Shown here in pieces: positions 55,801-64,000 of a stretch of 64,000 nucleotides of DNA. Every line of letters begins with the position of its first letter. The stretch's first letter is position 1. Under the pieces are notes generated by a model that saw only the letters and a program-made list of their open reading frames with translations, did no database searches and had not been told where the DNA came from. A program made the translations under genes and the position numbers. Source of the stretch: Ramlibacter montanisoli (GTDB lineage: Bacteria > Pseudomonadota > Gammaproteobacteria > Burkholderiales > Burkholderiaceae_C); contig NZ_JABFCS010000001.1 in the NCBI RefSeq assembly GCF_013087525.1, positions 558,001 through 622,000 on the forward strand, read 5' to 3'.

Positions 55801-57903
55801 ATGGCTACTTCACTGAACGCAGCGACGCTGCTTGCCGTTCCGCTCGCGCCGCTCGCCGGCGCGATCCTGGCGGGCGTCTTCGGCACCACCCTCGGCGGCA
55901 ACCTGATCGGCCGACGGCTGTCGCACACCTTCACCATCCTGGGGGTGCTGATCGCCTTCATCCTGTCGGCGATGACGCTCAAGAGCGTGGCCGTCGACGG
56001 GGCGCGCTTCAACCAGACGCTCTATGAGTGGATGGTGGTGGGCGGCCTGAAGATGGAGATCGGCTTCCTGGTCGACGGCCTGACGGCGATGATGATGTGC
56101 GTGGTGACCTTCGTGTCGCTGATGGTGCACATCTACACCATCGGCTACATGGAAGAAGACGAGGGCTACAACCGCTTCTTCGGCTACATCTCGCTGTTCA
56201 CCTTCTCGATGCTCATGCTGGTCATGAGCAACAACTTCCTGCAGCTGTTCTTCGGCTGGGAAGCGGTGGGCCTCGTTTCCTACCTGCTGATCGGCTTCTG
56301 GTACACCAAGCCCACGGCCATCTTCGCCAACCTCAAGGCCTTCCTGGTCAACCGCGTCGGCGACTTCGGCTTCATCCTGGGCATCGGCCTGATCGCCGCC
56401 TACGCCAACACGCTGAACTACGCGGAAGCCTTCGCCCGCGCGCCCGAGTTCGCCAAGCTCGCCTTCGGCTACGGCACCGAATGGATGCTGATCACGGTGA
56501 CCTGCATCTGCCTGTTCATCGGCGCCATGGGCAAGAGCGCGCAGTTCCCGCTGCACGTGTGGCTGCCCGACTCGATGGAAGGCCCGACGCCGATCTCCGC
56601 GCTGATCCACGCCGCCACCATGGTGACGGCCGGCATCTTCATGGTGGCGCGCATGTCGCCGCTGTTCGAGCTGTCCGACACCGCGCTGTCCTTCATCCTC
56701 GTGATCGGCGCCATCACCGCGCTGTTCATGGGCTTCCTGGGCATCATCCAGAACGACATCAAGCGCGTGGTGGCGTACTCCACGCTGTCGCAGCTGGGGT
56801 ACATGACCGTGGCGCTGGGCGCCTCGGCCTACTCGGTGGCCGTGTTCCACCTGATGACGCACGCCTTCTTCAAGGCGCTGCTGTTCCTGGCGTCCGGCTC
56901 CGTGATCATCGGCATGCACCACAACCAGGACATCCGCTGGATGGGCAACGTCAGGAAGTACATGCCCATCACCTGGATCACCTCGCTGCTTGGGTCGCTG
57001 GCGCTGATCGGCACGCCGCTGTTCGCCGGCTTCTATTCCAAGGACTCGATCATCGAGGCCGTGCACCTGTCCAAGCTGCCCGGTTCCGGCTTCGCCTACT
57101 TCGCGGTGATGGCGGGCGTGTTCGTCACGGCCTTCTATTCCTTCCGCATGTACTTCCTGGTCTTCCACGGCAAGGAACGCTTCGACCAGAACCCCGACGC
57201 GCACGCGCACCACGACGCCCATGCGGAGCCGGACGCGCACGGCCATGCGGTGACGGACGCGCACGGCCATGACGACCACGGCCACGGCCACGACGCCCAC
57301 GAGCCGCACGAGTCGCCCTGGGTGGTGACGGTGCCGCTGCTGCTGCTGGCGATCCCCTCCGTGGTGATCGGCTTCATCACGATCCAGCCGATGCTGTACG
57401 GCGAGTTCTTCAAGGACTCGATCTTCGTGGACGCCGCCCGCCACCCGGCGATGGCGGAGATGGCCAAGGCCTTCCACGGCCCGGTGCAGATGGCGCTGCA
57501 CGGCCTGACCACGCCGGTGTTCTGGCTGGCGCTGGCCGGCGTGGTGCTGGCCTGGTACCTGTACATGAAGAACACGGCGCTGCCGGCGCGCATCCAGCGC
57601 ATGTTCCAGCCCGTGTACACGCTGCTGGACAACAAGTACTACATGGACTGGATCAACGAACGCATCATCGCCCCCGCCGCGCGCGGCCTGGGCACCGGCC
57701 TGTGGAAGGGCGGCGACCAGGGCGTGATCGAGGGCGTGTTCGTCAACGGCAGCGCCAAGCTGGTGGGCAAGTTCGCCGGCGTCATCCGCTGGGTGCAATC
57801 GGGCTACATCTACCACTACGCGTTCGCGATGCTGGTGGGCGTGGTGGTGCTCATGACGTACTTCGTCAGCTGGCCCATGATCAGCGACTGGCTCAGGAAG
57901 TAA
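55801..57903 (+). CDS. nuoL: NADH-quinone oxidoreductase subunit L with His-rich insert
   Basis: 700 residues. Antiporter-like core: '[20 protein letters not shown]', '[20 protein letters not shown]', '[20 protein letters not shown]', with the long lateral helix near the C-terminus. Between membrane segments, at about 465-505, is a His-rich stretch with 13 His in ~41 residues ('[20 protein letters not shown]'). It is the most distal proton pump of complex I. Confidence 0.97.
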   Translation: MATSLNAATLLAVPLAPLAGAILAGVFGTTLGGNLIGRRLSHTFTILGVLIAFILSAMTLKSVAVDGARFNQTLYEWMVVGGLKMEIGFLVDGLTAMMMCVVTFVSLMVHIYTIGYMEEDEGYNRFFGYISLFTFSMLMLVMSNNFLQLFFGWEAVGLVSYLLIGFWYTKPTAIFANLKAFLVNRVGDFGFILGIGLIAAYANTLNYAEAFARAPEFAKLAFGYGTEWMLITVTCICLFIGAMGKSAQFPLHVWLPDSMEGPTPISALIHAATMVTAGIFMVARMSPLFELSDTALSFILVIGAITALFMGFLGIIQNDIKRVVAYSTLSQLGYMTVALGASAYSVAVFHLMTHAFFKALLFLASGSVIIGMHHNQDIRWMGNVRKYMPITWITSLLGSLALIGTPLFAGFYSKDSIIEAVHLSKLPGSGFAYFAVMAGVFVTAFYSFRMYFLVFHGKERFDQNPDAHAHHDAHAEPDAHGHAVTDAHGHDDHGHGHDAHEPHESPWVVTVPLLLLAIPSVVIGFITIQPMLYGEFFKDSIFVDAARHPAMAEMAKAFHGPVQMALHGLTTPVFWLALAGVVLAWYLYMKNTALPARIQRMFQPVYTLLDNKYYMDWINERIIAPAARGLGTGLWKGGDQGVIEGVFVNGSAKLVGKFAGVIRWVQSGYIYHYAFAMLVGVVVLMTYFVSWPMISDWLRK

Positions 57904-57916
57904 GGGGACAAGAACA

Positions 57917-59394
57917 ATGAAGATGGGACTCTTGAGCCTCGCGATCTGGACGCCGATCGTGTTCGGCGCCATCCTGCTGGCGATGGGCCGCGACGACCAG
58001 GCGCGCACCGTGCGCTGGATCGCCCTGATCGGCGCGCTGATCTCCTTCCTGGTGACGCTGCCGCTGTACGGCCAGTTCGACATCGCCAACGCGGGCATGC
58101 AGTTCGTCGAGAAGACCAGCTGGATCGAACGCTTCAACGTCAACTACCACCTGGGCCTGGACGGCATCTCGTTCTGGTTCGTGCTGCTGACGGCCTTCAT
58201 CACCCTGGTGGTGGTGATCTCGGCCTGGGAAGTGATCACCGAGCGCGTGAACCAGTACATGGGCGCCTTCCTGATCCTGTCGGGCTTCATGATCGGGGTG
58301 TTCTGCGCGCTGGACGCCGTGCTGTTCTACGTGTTCTTCGAGGCCACGCTGATCCCGATGTACCTGATCATCGGCATCTGGGGCGGCCCGAACAAGATCT
58401 ACGCGGCCTTCAAGTTCTTCCTGTACACGCTGCTCGGCTCGCTGCTGATGCTGGTGGCGCTGGTCTACCTGTACACCAAGTCCGGCGGCAGCTTCGACAT
58501 CCTCACCTGGCACAAGCTGCCCCTGTCCTCGCTGGCGCAGACGCTGCTGTTCTTCGGCTTCTTCGCGGCCTTCGCGGTGAAGGTGCCGATGTTCCCGGTG
58601 CACACCTGGCTGCCCGACGTGCACGTGGAAGCGCCCACCGGGGGCTCCGCGGTGCTGGCGGCCATCATGCTGAAGCTGGGCGCCTACGGCTTCCTGCGCT
58701 TCTCCATGCCGATCGCGCCGGACGCCTCGCGCGAGTGGGCCTGGCTGATCATCGCGCTGTCGCTGATCGCCGTGATCTACGTGGGCCTGGTGGCGATGGT
58801 GCAGCAGGACATGAAGAAGCTGGTGGCCTATTCGTCGGTCGCCCACATGGGCTTCGTCACGCTGGGCTTCTTCCTCTTCAACGACCTGGGCGTGTCCGGC
58901 GGCATCGTGATGATGATCGCGCACGGCTTCGTGTCGGCCGCCATGTTCCTGTGCATCGGCGTGCTGTACGACCGCGTGCACTCGCGCCAGATCGCCGACT
59001 ACGGCGGTGTGGTGAACACCATGCCGACCTTCGCCGCCTTCGCCGTGCTGTTCGCCATGGCGAACTCGGGCCTGCCCGCCACCGCCGGCTTCGTCGGCGA
59101 ATGGATGGTGATCCTGGCCGCCGTGAAGGTGAACTTCTGGCTGGCCGTGATGGCCGCCACCTCGCTGGTGCTGGGCGCCGCCTACACGCTGTGGATGGTC
59201 AAGCGCGTGTACTTCGGCCCGATAGCCAACGACCACGTGCGCACGCTGGTCGACATCAACGCCCGCGAGTTCCTGATGCTGGGCGTGCTGGCCGCCGCCG
59301 TGCTCTACATGGGCATCCACCCGAAACCCTTCACCGACGTGATGAACGCCTCGGTGGCCGGCTTCCTGAAGCACGTGTCGGCTTCAAGCTGTGA
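57917..59394 (+). CDS. nuoM: NADH-quinone oxidoreductase subunit M (frameshift at the last codons)
   Basis: About 492 residues. '[20 protein letters not shown]', '[20 protein letters not shown]' and '[20 protein letters not shown]' are NuoM-type antiporter motifs. As given, the frame misses its stop and reads on into nuoN. Restoring one C near 59384-59386 gives '...KHVSASKL' and TGA at 59392-59394. The apparent M-N fusion is therefore most likely an error. Confidence 0.95.
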
Positions 59395-59410
59395 CGCCGG
59401 GAGAGAAGAA

Positions 59411-60898
59411 ATGATGGACAACACGAGCCTCGCCGTCGCCGCGCCCGAGATCTTCCTGCTGCTGATGGCCTGCGTCATCGCGATGGTGGACCTGGGCGTC
59501 AAGAGCCGGCTGCGCAACCTCACCTACTGGCTCACCATGGCCACGCTGGCCGTGATCGCCTTCTACACGGGCGACCTCGCCTCGGAAGGCAACACCGCCT
59601 ACGGCTTCAACCGCATGGTGGTCAGCGACTCCATGGGGAACTGGCTCAAGTGCTTCTCCACCATCGCCATGATGGTGTGCCTGGTGTACGGCCGCCCGTA
59701 CGCCGCCGACCGCGACATGCTGCGCGGCGGCGAGATGTTCACGCTGGCCATGTTCGCGCTGCTGGGCATCTTCGTGATGATCTCGGGCAGCAACTTCCTG
59801 GTGCTGTACCTCGGCCTGGAACTGCTGACGCTCTCCAGCTACGCGCTGGTGGCCCTGCGCCGCGACAACACCGTCGCGACCGAAGCGGCGATGAAGTACT
59901 TCGTGCTGGGCGCGATGGCTTCCGGCTTCCTTCTCTACGGCCTGTCCATGATCTACGGCGCCACCGGTTCTCTGGACATCGGCACCGTGTTCAAGGTGAT
60001 CAACAGCGCGCAGGTCAAGCACAACGTGCTGGTGTTCGGCCTGGTGTTCATCGTCGCCGGGCTCGCCTTCAAGCTGGGCGCCGCGCCCTTCCACATGTGG
60101 ATCCCGGACGTGTACCAGGGCGCGCCGACGGCCGTCACCGTGATGATCGGTTCGGCGCCGGAACTGGCCGCCTTCGCGATTGCGATCCGCCTGCTGGTGG
60201 AAGGCATGCTGCCGCTGGCGATCGACTGGCAGCAGATGCTGGTGGTGCTGGCCGTGTCCTCGCTCTTCATCGGCAACCTGGCCGCGATCGCGCAGACCAA
60301 CCTCAAGCGCATGCTGGCCTACTCCACCATCGGCCAGATGGGCTTCGTGCTGCTCGGCCTGCTGGCGGGCGTGGTCAACCGCGAGATCACATTCGCCAAC
60401 AACGCCTACAGCTCCGCGATGTTCTACATCGTGACCTACGTGCTGACCACGCTGGCGAGCTTCGGCGTGATCCTGCTGCTGGCGCGCGAGGGCTTCGAGA
60501 GCGAGGAGATCTCCGACCTGGCCGGCCTGAACCAGCGCAGCCCGCTGTACGCCGGCATCATGTCGATCTGCCTGTTCTCGCTGGCCGGCATCCCGCCGCT
60601 GGTGGGCTTCTACGCCAAGCTGGCGGTGCTGCAGGCGTTGATCGTGTCCGGCAGCGCGTTCTCCATCGGCCTGGCGATCTTCGCGGTGCTGATGTCGCTG
60701 GTCGCGGCCTTCTACTACATCCGTGTCGTGAAGGTCATGTACTTCGACGAGCCGATCACCGCCACCACCGTGGCGGCCCCTGCCGACGTGCGCATCGTGC
60801 TGACCATCAACGGCGCGCTGGTGCTGATCCTCGGCATCCTGCCCGGTGGCCTGATGACGCTGTGTGCGCAGGCCATCGTCAAGATGCTGGGTTCCTGA
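59411..60898 (+). CDS. nuoN: NADH-quinone oxidoreductase subunit N
   Basis: 495 residues from ATG 59411 (a second ATG follows at 59414), with GAGAGAAG upstream. '[20 protein letters not shown]', '[20 protein letters not shown]' and '[20 protein letters not shown]' are typical. It is the third antiporter-like proton pump and the last of 14 nuo genes. Confidence 0.97.
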   Translation: MMDNTSLAVAAPEIFLLLMACVIAMVDLGVKSRLRNLTYWLTMATLAVIAFYTGDLASEGNTAYGFNRMVVSDSMGNWLKCFSTIAMMVCLVYGRPYAADRDMLRGGEMFTLAMFALLGIFVMISGSNFLVLYLGLELLTLSSYALVALRRDNTVATEAAMKYFVLGAMASGFLLYGLSMIYGATGSLDIGTVFKVINSAQVKHNVLVFGLVFIVAGLAFKLGAAPFHMWIPDVYQGAPTAVTVMIGSAPELAAFAIAIRLLVEGMLPLAIDWQQMLVVLAVSSLFIGNLAAIAQTNLKRMLAYSTIGQMGFVLLGLLAGVVNREITFANNAYSSAMFYIVTYVLTTLASFGVILLLAREGFESEEISDLAGLNQRSPLYAGIMSICLFSLAGIPPLVGFYAKLAVLQALIVSGSAFSIGLAIFAVLMSLVAAFYYIRVVKVMYFDEPITATTVAAPADVRIVLTINGALVLILGILPGGLMTLCAQAIVKMLGS

Positions 60899-60911
60899 TC
60901 CAGAAGATGCA

Positions 60912-61216
60912 GTGACGCAGACGGCCTCGATCTGGCTGGTGCTGGTGCTGGCCTTCTGCGCCGCCAACCTGCCATTCCTCACACCACCCGCCTGTTCGGC
61001 GTGCTGCCGCTCGCCGGCGGCAAGAACTTGGGCGTCCGCCTGGGCGAACTGGTCGCGCTGTACCTGCTGGTGGGCGGCATCGGCCTGCTGCTGGAAAAGC
61101 GGGCAGGGCAGATCGCGCCGCAGGGCTGGGAGTTCTACGCGGTCACGGGCGCGCTCTTCCTCACCTTCGCCTTCCCCGGCTTCGTGTGGCGCTACCTCTA
61201 CAAGCCGCGACACTGA
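60912..61216 (+). CDS. DUF2818 family membrane protein (frameshifted)
   Basis: About 100 residues, starting at GTG 60912 ('MTQTASIWLVLVLAFCAANL'). The frame shifts near 60980-60986 ('LPFLT|TRLFGVLPLAGGKNLG') and ends 'FVWRYLYKPRH' at 61216. About three membrane helices. The family regularly follows nuoN in betaproteobacteria; its function is unknown. Confidence 0.8.
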
Positions 61217-61226
61217 GCACCACGCC

Positions 61227-61805
61227 ATGGCCGACGACAGCCACCTGACCGAGCACGCCACCGCGCGCGAGGAACTGCTGAAAGGCCACTTCCTCCACGT
61301 GGTCCGCGACACCGTGCGCCTGCCCGACGGCGGTTCGGCCACGCGCGAATACGTGCTGCATCCCGGCGCGGTCGCCGTGGTGCCGCTGACGGACGACGGC
61401 CGCATCGTGCTGGAGCGCCAGTACCGCCACGCGACGCGGCAGGTGATGATCGAGATCCCCGCCGGCAAGCTGGACGCGGGCGAGTCGCCCCTGGCCTGCG
61501 GCCGGCGCGAGCTGCTGGAAGAGACCGGTTACGTCGCCCGTGAATGGGCCTATGCCTTCACGACCTACCCGACGGTCGCCTATTCGGACGAGGCCATCGA
61601 GGTCTGGTTCGCGCGCGGCCTCGCGCACCAGGGTGCGAAGCTGGACCAGGGCGAGTTCCTCGAAGTGTTCACGGCGACGCCGCAGGAGTTCCTGGGCTGG
61701 TGCCGCGAAGGCCGGATCGTGGACTCCAAGACCCTGGCGTCCGCAGTGTGGATACAGAATGTGCTGGCCGGTACTTGGAAACTGGACTGGAAGGCACTAC
61801 CTTAA
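61227..61805 (+). CDS. NUDIX hydrolase (ADP-ribose pyrophosphatase-like)
   Basis: 192 residues. A full Nudix box is visible at about residues 84-106, 'GKLDAGESPLACGRRELLEE' followed by TGY, which satisfies GX5EX7REUXEEXGU. 'VRLPDGGSATREYVLHPGAV' and 'VLERQYRHATRQVMIEIPAG' place it with the ADP-ribose pyrophosphatase subgroup. It probably hydrolyses ADP-ribose or related nucleotides in the cytoplasm. Confidence 0.92.
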   Translation: MADDSHLTEHATAREELLKGHFLHVVRDTVRLPDGGSATREYVLHPGAVAVVPLTDDGRIVLERQYRHATRQVMIEIPAGKLDAGESPLACGRRELLEETGYVAREWAYAFTTYPTVAYSDEAIEVWFARGLAHQGAKLDQGEFLEVFTATPQEFLGWCREGRIVDSKTLASAVWIQNVLAGTWKLDWKALP

Positions 61806-61809
61806 GGCG

Positions 61810-62268
61810 ATGAAGGTCCTCAACCTGCAGTGCCGCCACGCCCATGGCTTCGAAGGCTGGTTCGCCTCCGAAGACGATTTCCAGGGCCAGCTCGCGCGCG
61901 GGCTGGTGGAATGCCCGCTGTGCGGCGATGCCCACATCACCAAGATGCCGAGCGCGCCGCGCCTGAACCTCGGCGCCTCCGAGCCCGCGCCCGCCGCGGC
62001 GCCGTCAGGGGCGAAGCAGGAGGTGATGTCCGCGCCCAACGAACAGCTTCAGGCCGCCTGGATGCAGCTAGTCAAGCAGGTGATGACACAGACCGAGGAC
62101 GTCGGCGAGCGCTTCGCGGAGGAAGCCCGCAAGATCCACTACGGCGAGACCGAGGAGCGTGGCATCCGCGGGCAGGCGTCGCGGGAAGAGACGCAGGCCT
62201 TGCTGGAAGAGGGCATCTCGGTGCTGCCGCTGCCGATCCCGAAGGGATTGAAGGGGCCGCTGCAATAG
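61810..62268 (+). CDS. DUF1178 family protein
   Basis: 152 residues. The N-terminal zinc-ribbon-like part has 'LQCRHAHGFEGWFASEDDF' and 'VECPLCGDAHITKMPSAP' (CxH...CxxC). The conserved C-terminus includes 'GERFAEEARKIHYGETEERG' and 'PLPIPKGLKGPL'. It starts 4 bases after the NUDIX gene. Function unknown. Confidence 0.9.
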   Translation: MKVLNLQCRHAHGFEGWFASEDDFQGQLARGLVECPLCGDAHITKMPSAPRLNLGASEPAPAAAPSGAKQEVMSAPNEQLQAAWMQLVKQVMTQTEDVGERFAEEARKIHYGETEERGIRGQASREETQALLEEGISVLPLPIPKGLKGPLQ

Positions 62269-62274
62269 GCAGCC

Positions 62275-64000
62275 TCAGGTCATGAACTGCAGCCCCGCCA
62301 GCCGCGCATAGACCCCGCCCGCGGCCATGAGCTCCTCGTGCCGCCCCATCTCCACGATCCGCCCGTGGTCCAGCACCACGATGCGGTCGGCCTGCTGGAT
62401 GGTCGCCAGCCGGTGCGCGATGACCAGCGTCGTGCGGTCCCGCATCGCCGACTCCAGCGCCGCCTGCACCATCCTCGCTCTCGGCATCGAGCGCGCTGGT
62501 GGCCTCGTCCAGCAGCAGCAGCGGCGGGTTCTTCAGCATGGCCCGCGCGATCGCGATGCGCTGGCGCTGGCCGCCCGACAGGCGCACGCCGCGCTCGCCC
62601 AGGAAGGTGCCGTAGCCCTCGGGCAGCGCCCGGATGAAGTCGTGCGCGAAGGCGCCGCGCGCCGCCGCCTGCACCTCCTCGTTGCTCGCGCCGGGCTTGC
62701 CGTAGCGGATGTTCTCCAGCGCCGAGGCGGAGAAGATCACCGGCTCCTGCGGCACCAGGCCGATGCGCGCGCGCAGGTCCTGCAGGCGCAGCGCGCGCAC
62801 CGGTGCGCCGTCCACGGCGATGCGGCCGTCCTTCGGGTCGTAGAAGCGCAGCAGCAGCTGGAACACGGTGGTCTTGCCGGCGCCGCTGGGCCCGACAAGG
62901 GCGACCGTCTCGCCCGGCGCCACGTCCAGTGAAAAGTCGCTGAGCGCCGCGGTGGCGGGGCGCGAGGGATAGTGGAAGCGCACCGCCTCGAAGCGCACGC
63001 GGCTGCCGGCCTGCGGCGCGGGCGCGGAGATCGGCTCGGCCGGCGAGACCACCGGCGAGCGGCTCGCCAGCAGCTCCATCAGCCGCTCGGTCGCGCCGGC
63101 GGCGCGCAGCAGGTCGCCGTAGACCTCGCCCAGCACCGCCACGGCACCGGCGAAGATCGCGACATAGAGCGCCGCCTGCCCGAGCTGCCCGGCGCTGAGC
63201 TCGCCGCGCAGCACGGCCTGTGTGCCCTCGTACAGGCCCCACAGCATCAGGCCGGCGTTGGCGATGATGACGAAGGCCACCAGCGCCGCCCGCGCGCGCG
63301 TGCGCCGGATGCCGGTGAGGAAGGCGTTCTCGGTTGCGCCGCGAAAGCGCGCCGCCTCGCGTTCCTCTGCCGCGTAGCTCTGCACCACGGGGATGGCGTT
63401 CAGCACTTCGGCGGCGATGGCGCTGGAATCCGCGACCCGGTCCTGGCTGGCACGCGACAGGCGCCGCACCCGCCGGCCGAACCACATCGCCGGCAGCACC
63501 ACCAGCAGCACGACCAGCAGCACCTGCGTCATCACCTTGGGATGCGTGACGACCAGCATGCCCAGCGCGCCCAGGCCCATCACCAGGTTGCGCAGGCCCA
63601 GCGAGAAGGAGGAGCCCACCACCGTCTGCACCAGCGTGGTGTCGGTCGTCAGCCGCGACAGCACCTCGCCGGTTTGCGTGCTCTCGAAGAAGGCCGGGCT
63701 CTGCTCCAGCACGTGTGCGTAGACCGCGGTGCGCAGGTCGGCGGTGACCCGCTCGCCCAGCCAGCTCACGAGGTAGAACCGGCAGGCGGAGAACACGCCC
63801 AGCGCGATCGCGACGCCGAACAGCAGCAGGAAGTGGCCCCGCAGGGCGACCAGCCGCGTGCCCGGCTCGGAGGCGATCCCCTGGTCGATCATCGTGCGCA
63901 GCGCGACCGGGAACACCAGCGTCGCCGCCGCGGCCAGCAGCAGGAACACGCCGGCCAGCGCCAGGCGCCCGGCGTAGGGCCGCACGAAGGGCAGCAGGCC
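62275..64000 (-). CDS. ABC exporter, fused permease-ATPase, MsbA-like (5' partial, frameshifted)
   Basis: At least 574 visible residues; the frame is open to the right edge, so the start is outside. The membrane domain of six helices ('[19 protein letters not shown]') is followed by an ATPase: Walker A '[19 protein letters not shown]', signature '[19 protein letters not shown]', Walker B '[16 protein letters not shown]', H-loop '[20 protein letters not shown]'. The frame breaks near 62470-62475 ('[21 protein letters not shown]') and ends 'GLQFMT' at 62275. It is a lipid or drug exporter type; substrate unknown. It is convergent with DUF1178. Confidence 0.9.

Noticed and set aside
57917..60898. 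A single 993-residue NuoM-NuoN fusion protein
   Set aside because: NuoM is complete up to its last two residues and NuoN starts with its own ATG and ribosome binding site. Adding one C near 59385 restores '...SASKL' and a stop, in line with the other single-base losses.

Overview
The window is very GC-rich, densely coded DNA from a betaproteobacterium. The order secG - tRNA-Leu - nuoABCDEFGHIJKLMN - DUF2818 - NUDIX - DUF1178, together with rpsO-pnp and a nirBD-nasA/nrtABC block, points to Burkholderiales, most likely Comamonadaceae (Ramlibacter/Variovorax-like). The genus is inferred from gene content only.

Layout. (1) 1-15.1 kb: a periplasmic beta-propeller protein (5' end outside the window), two SCO-type copper chaperones, a cytochrome c/periplasmic-binding-protein fusion and a PpiC foldase, followed by a non-canonical type II secretion / type IV pilus-like set (GspE, PilM/N/O/P-like proteins, a secretin with a cohesin-like tail, three pseudopilins, and gspG-gspF on the opposite strand). 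This looks like a dedicated pathway for maturing and exporting a metallo- or redox protein. (2) 15.2-17.1 kb: a lytic transglycosylase and a HI0933-type flavoprotein. (3) 17.1-35.0 kb: a nitrate assimilation and sensing island with siroheme synthesis (cobA), ybiB, nasA, nirD, nirB, narK, an ANTAR regulator fused to a PilJ-like sensor, a CheX/CheY/CheA-like PilJ-sensor module, the nrtCBA nitrate transporter and nasR. Both narK and nrtA have sigma-54 promoters with NtrC-like dyads. The nrtA leader carries two hairpins with identical AACGGC hexaloops, the second overlapping an intrinsic terminator, which is the architecture expected for ANTAR antitermination by NasR. (4) 35.0-41 kb: tsaD, a methyltransferase, a LysR regulator with a perfect operator palindrome, a small ORF, hsp20, a substrate-binding protein and an aminotransferase. 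(5) 41-46.3 kb: rpsO, pnp (with a leader hairpin), a quinone oxidoreductase, tpiA, secG and tRNA-Leu. (6) 46.3-62.3 kb: all 14 nuo genes and three companion genes. (7) The right edge holds the 3' part of an MsbA-like ABC exporter.

Quality caveat. About 29 places break a reading frame (or the tRNA anticodon arm) by 1-2 bases, many of them a missing G or C in a homopolymer. They hit genes such as pnp, nuoA, nuoC, nuoG and nuoM. I read these as uncorrected sequencing or assembly errors and describe each gene as reconstructed across the break; true pseudogenes cannot be excluded without reads. No gene-free stretch exceeds 300 bases; the longest (about 190-215 b, upstream of narK and of nrtA) are regulatory and are described. 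I saw no rRNA, CRISPR array, transposase, integrase or origin.
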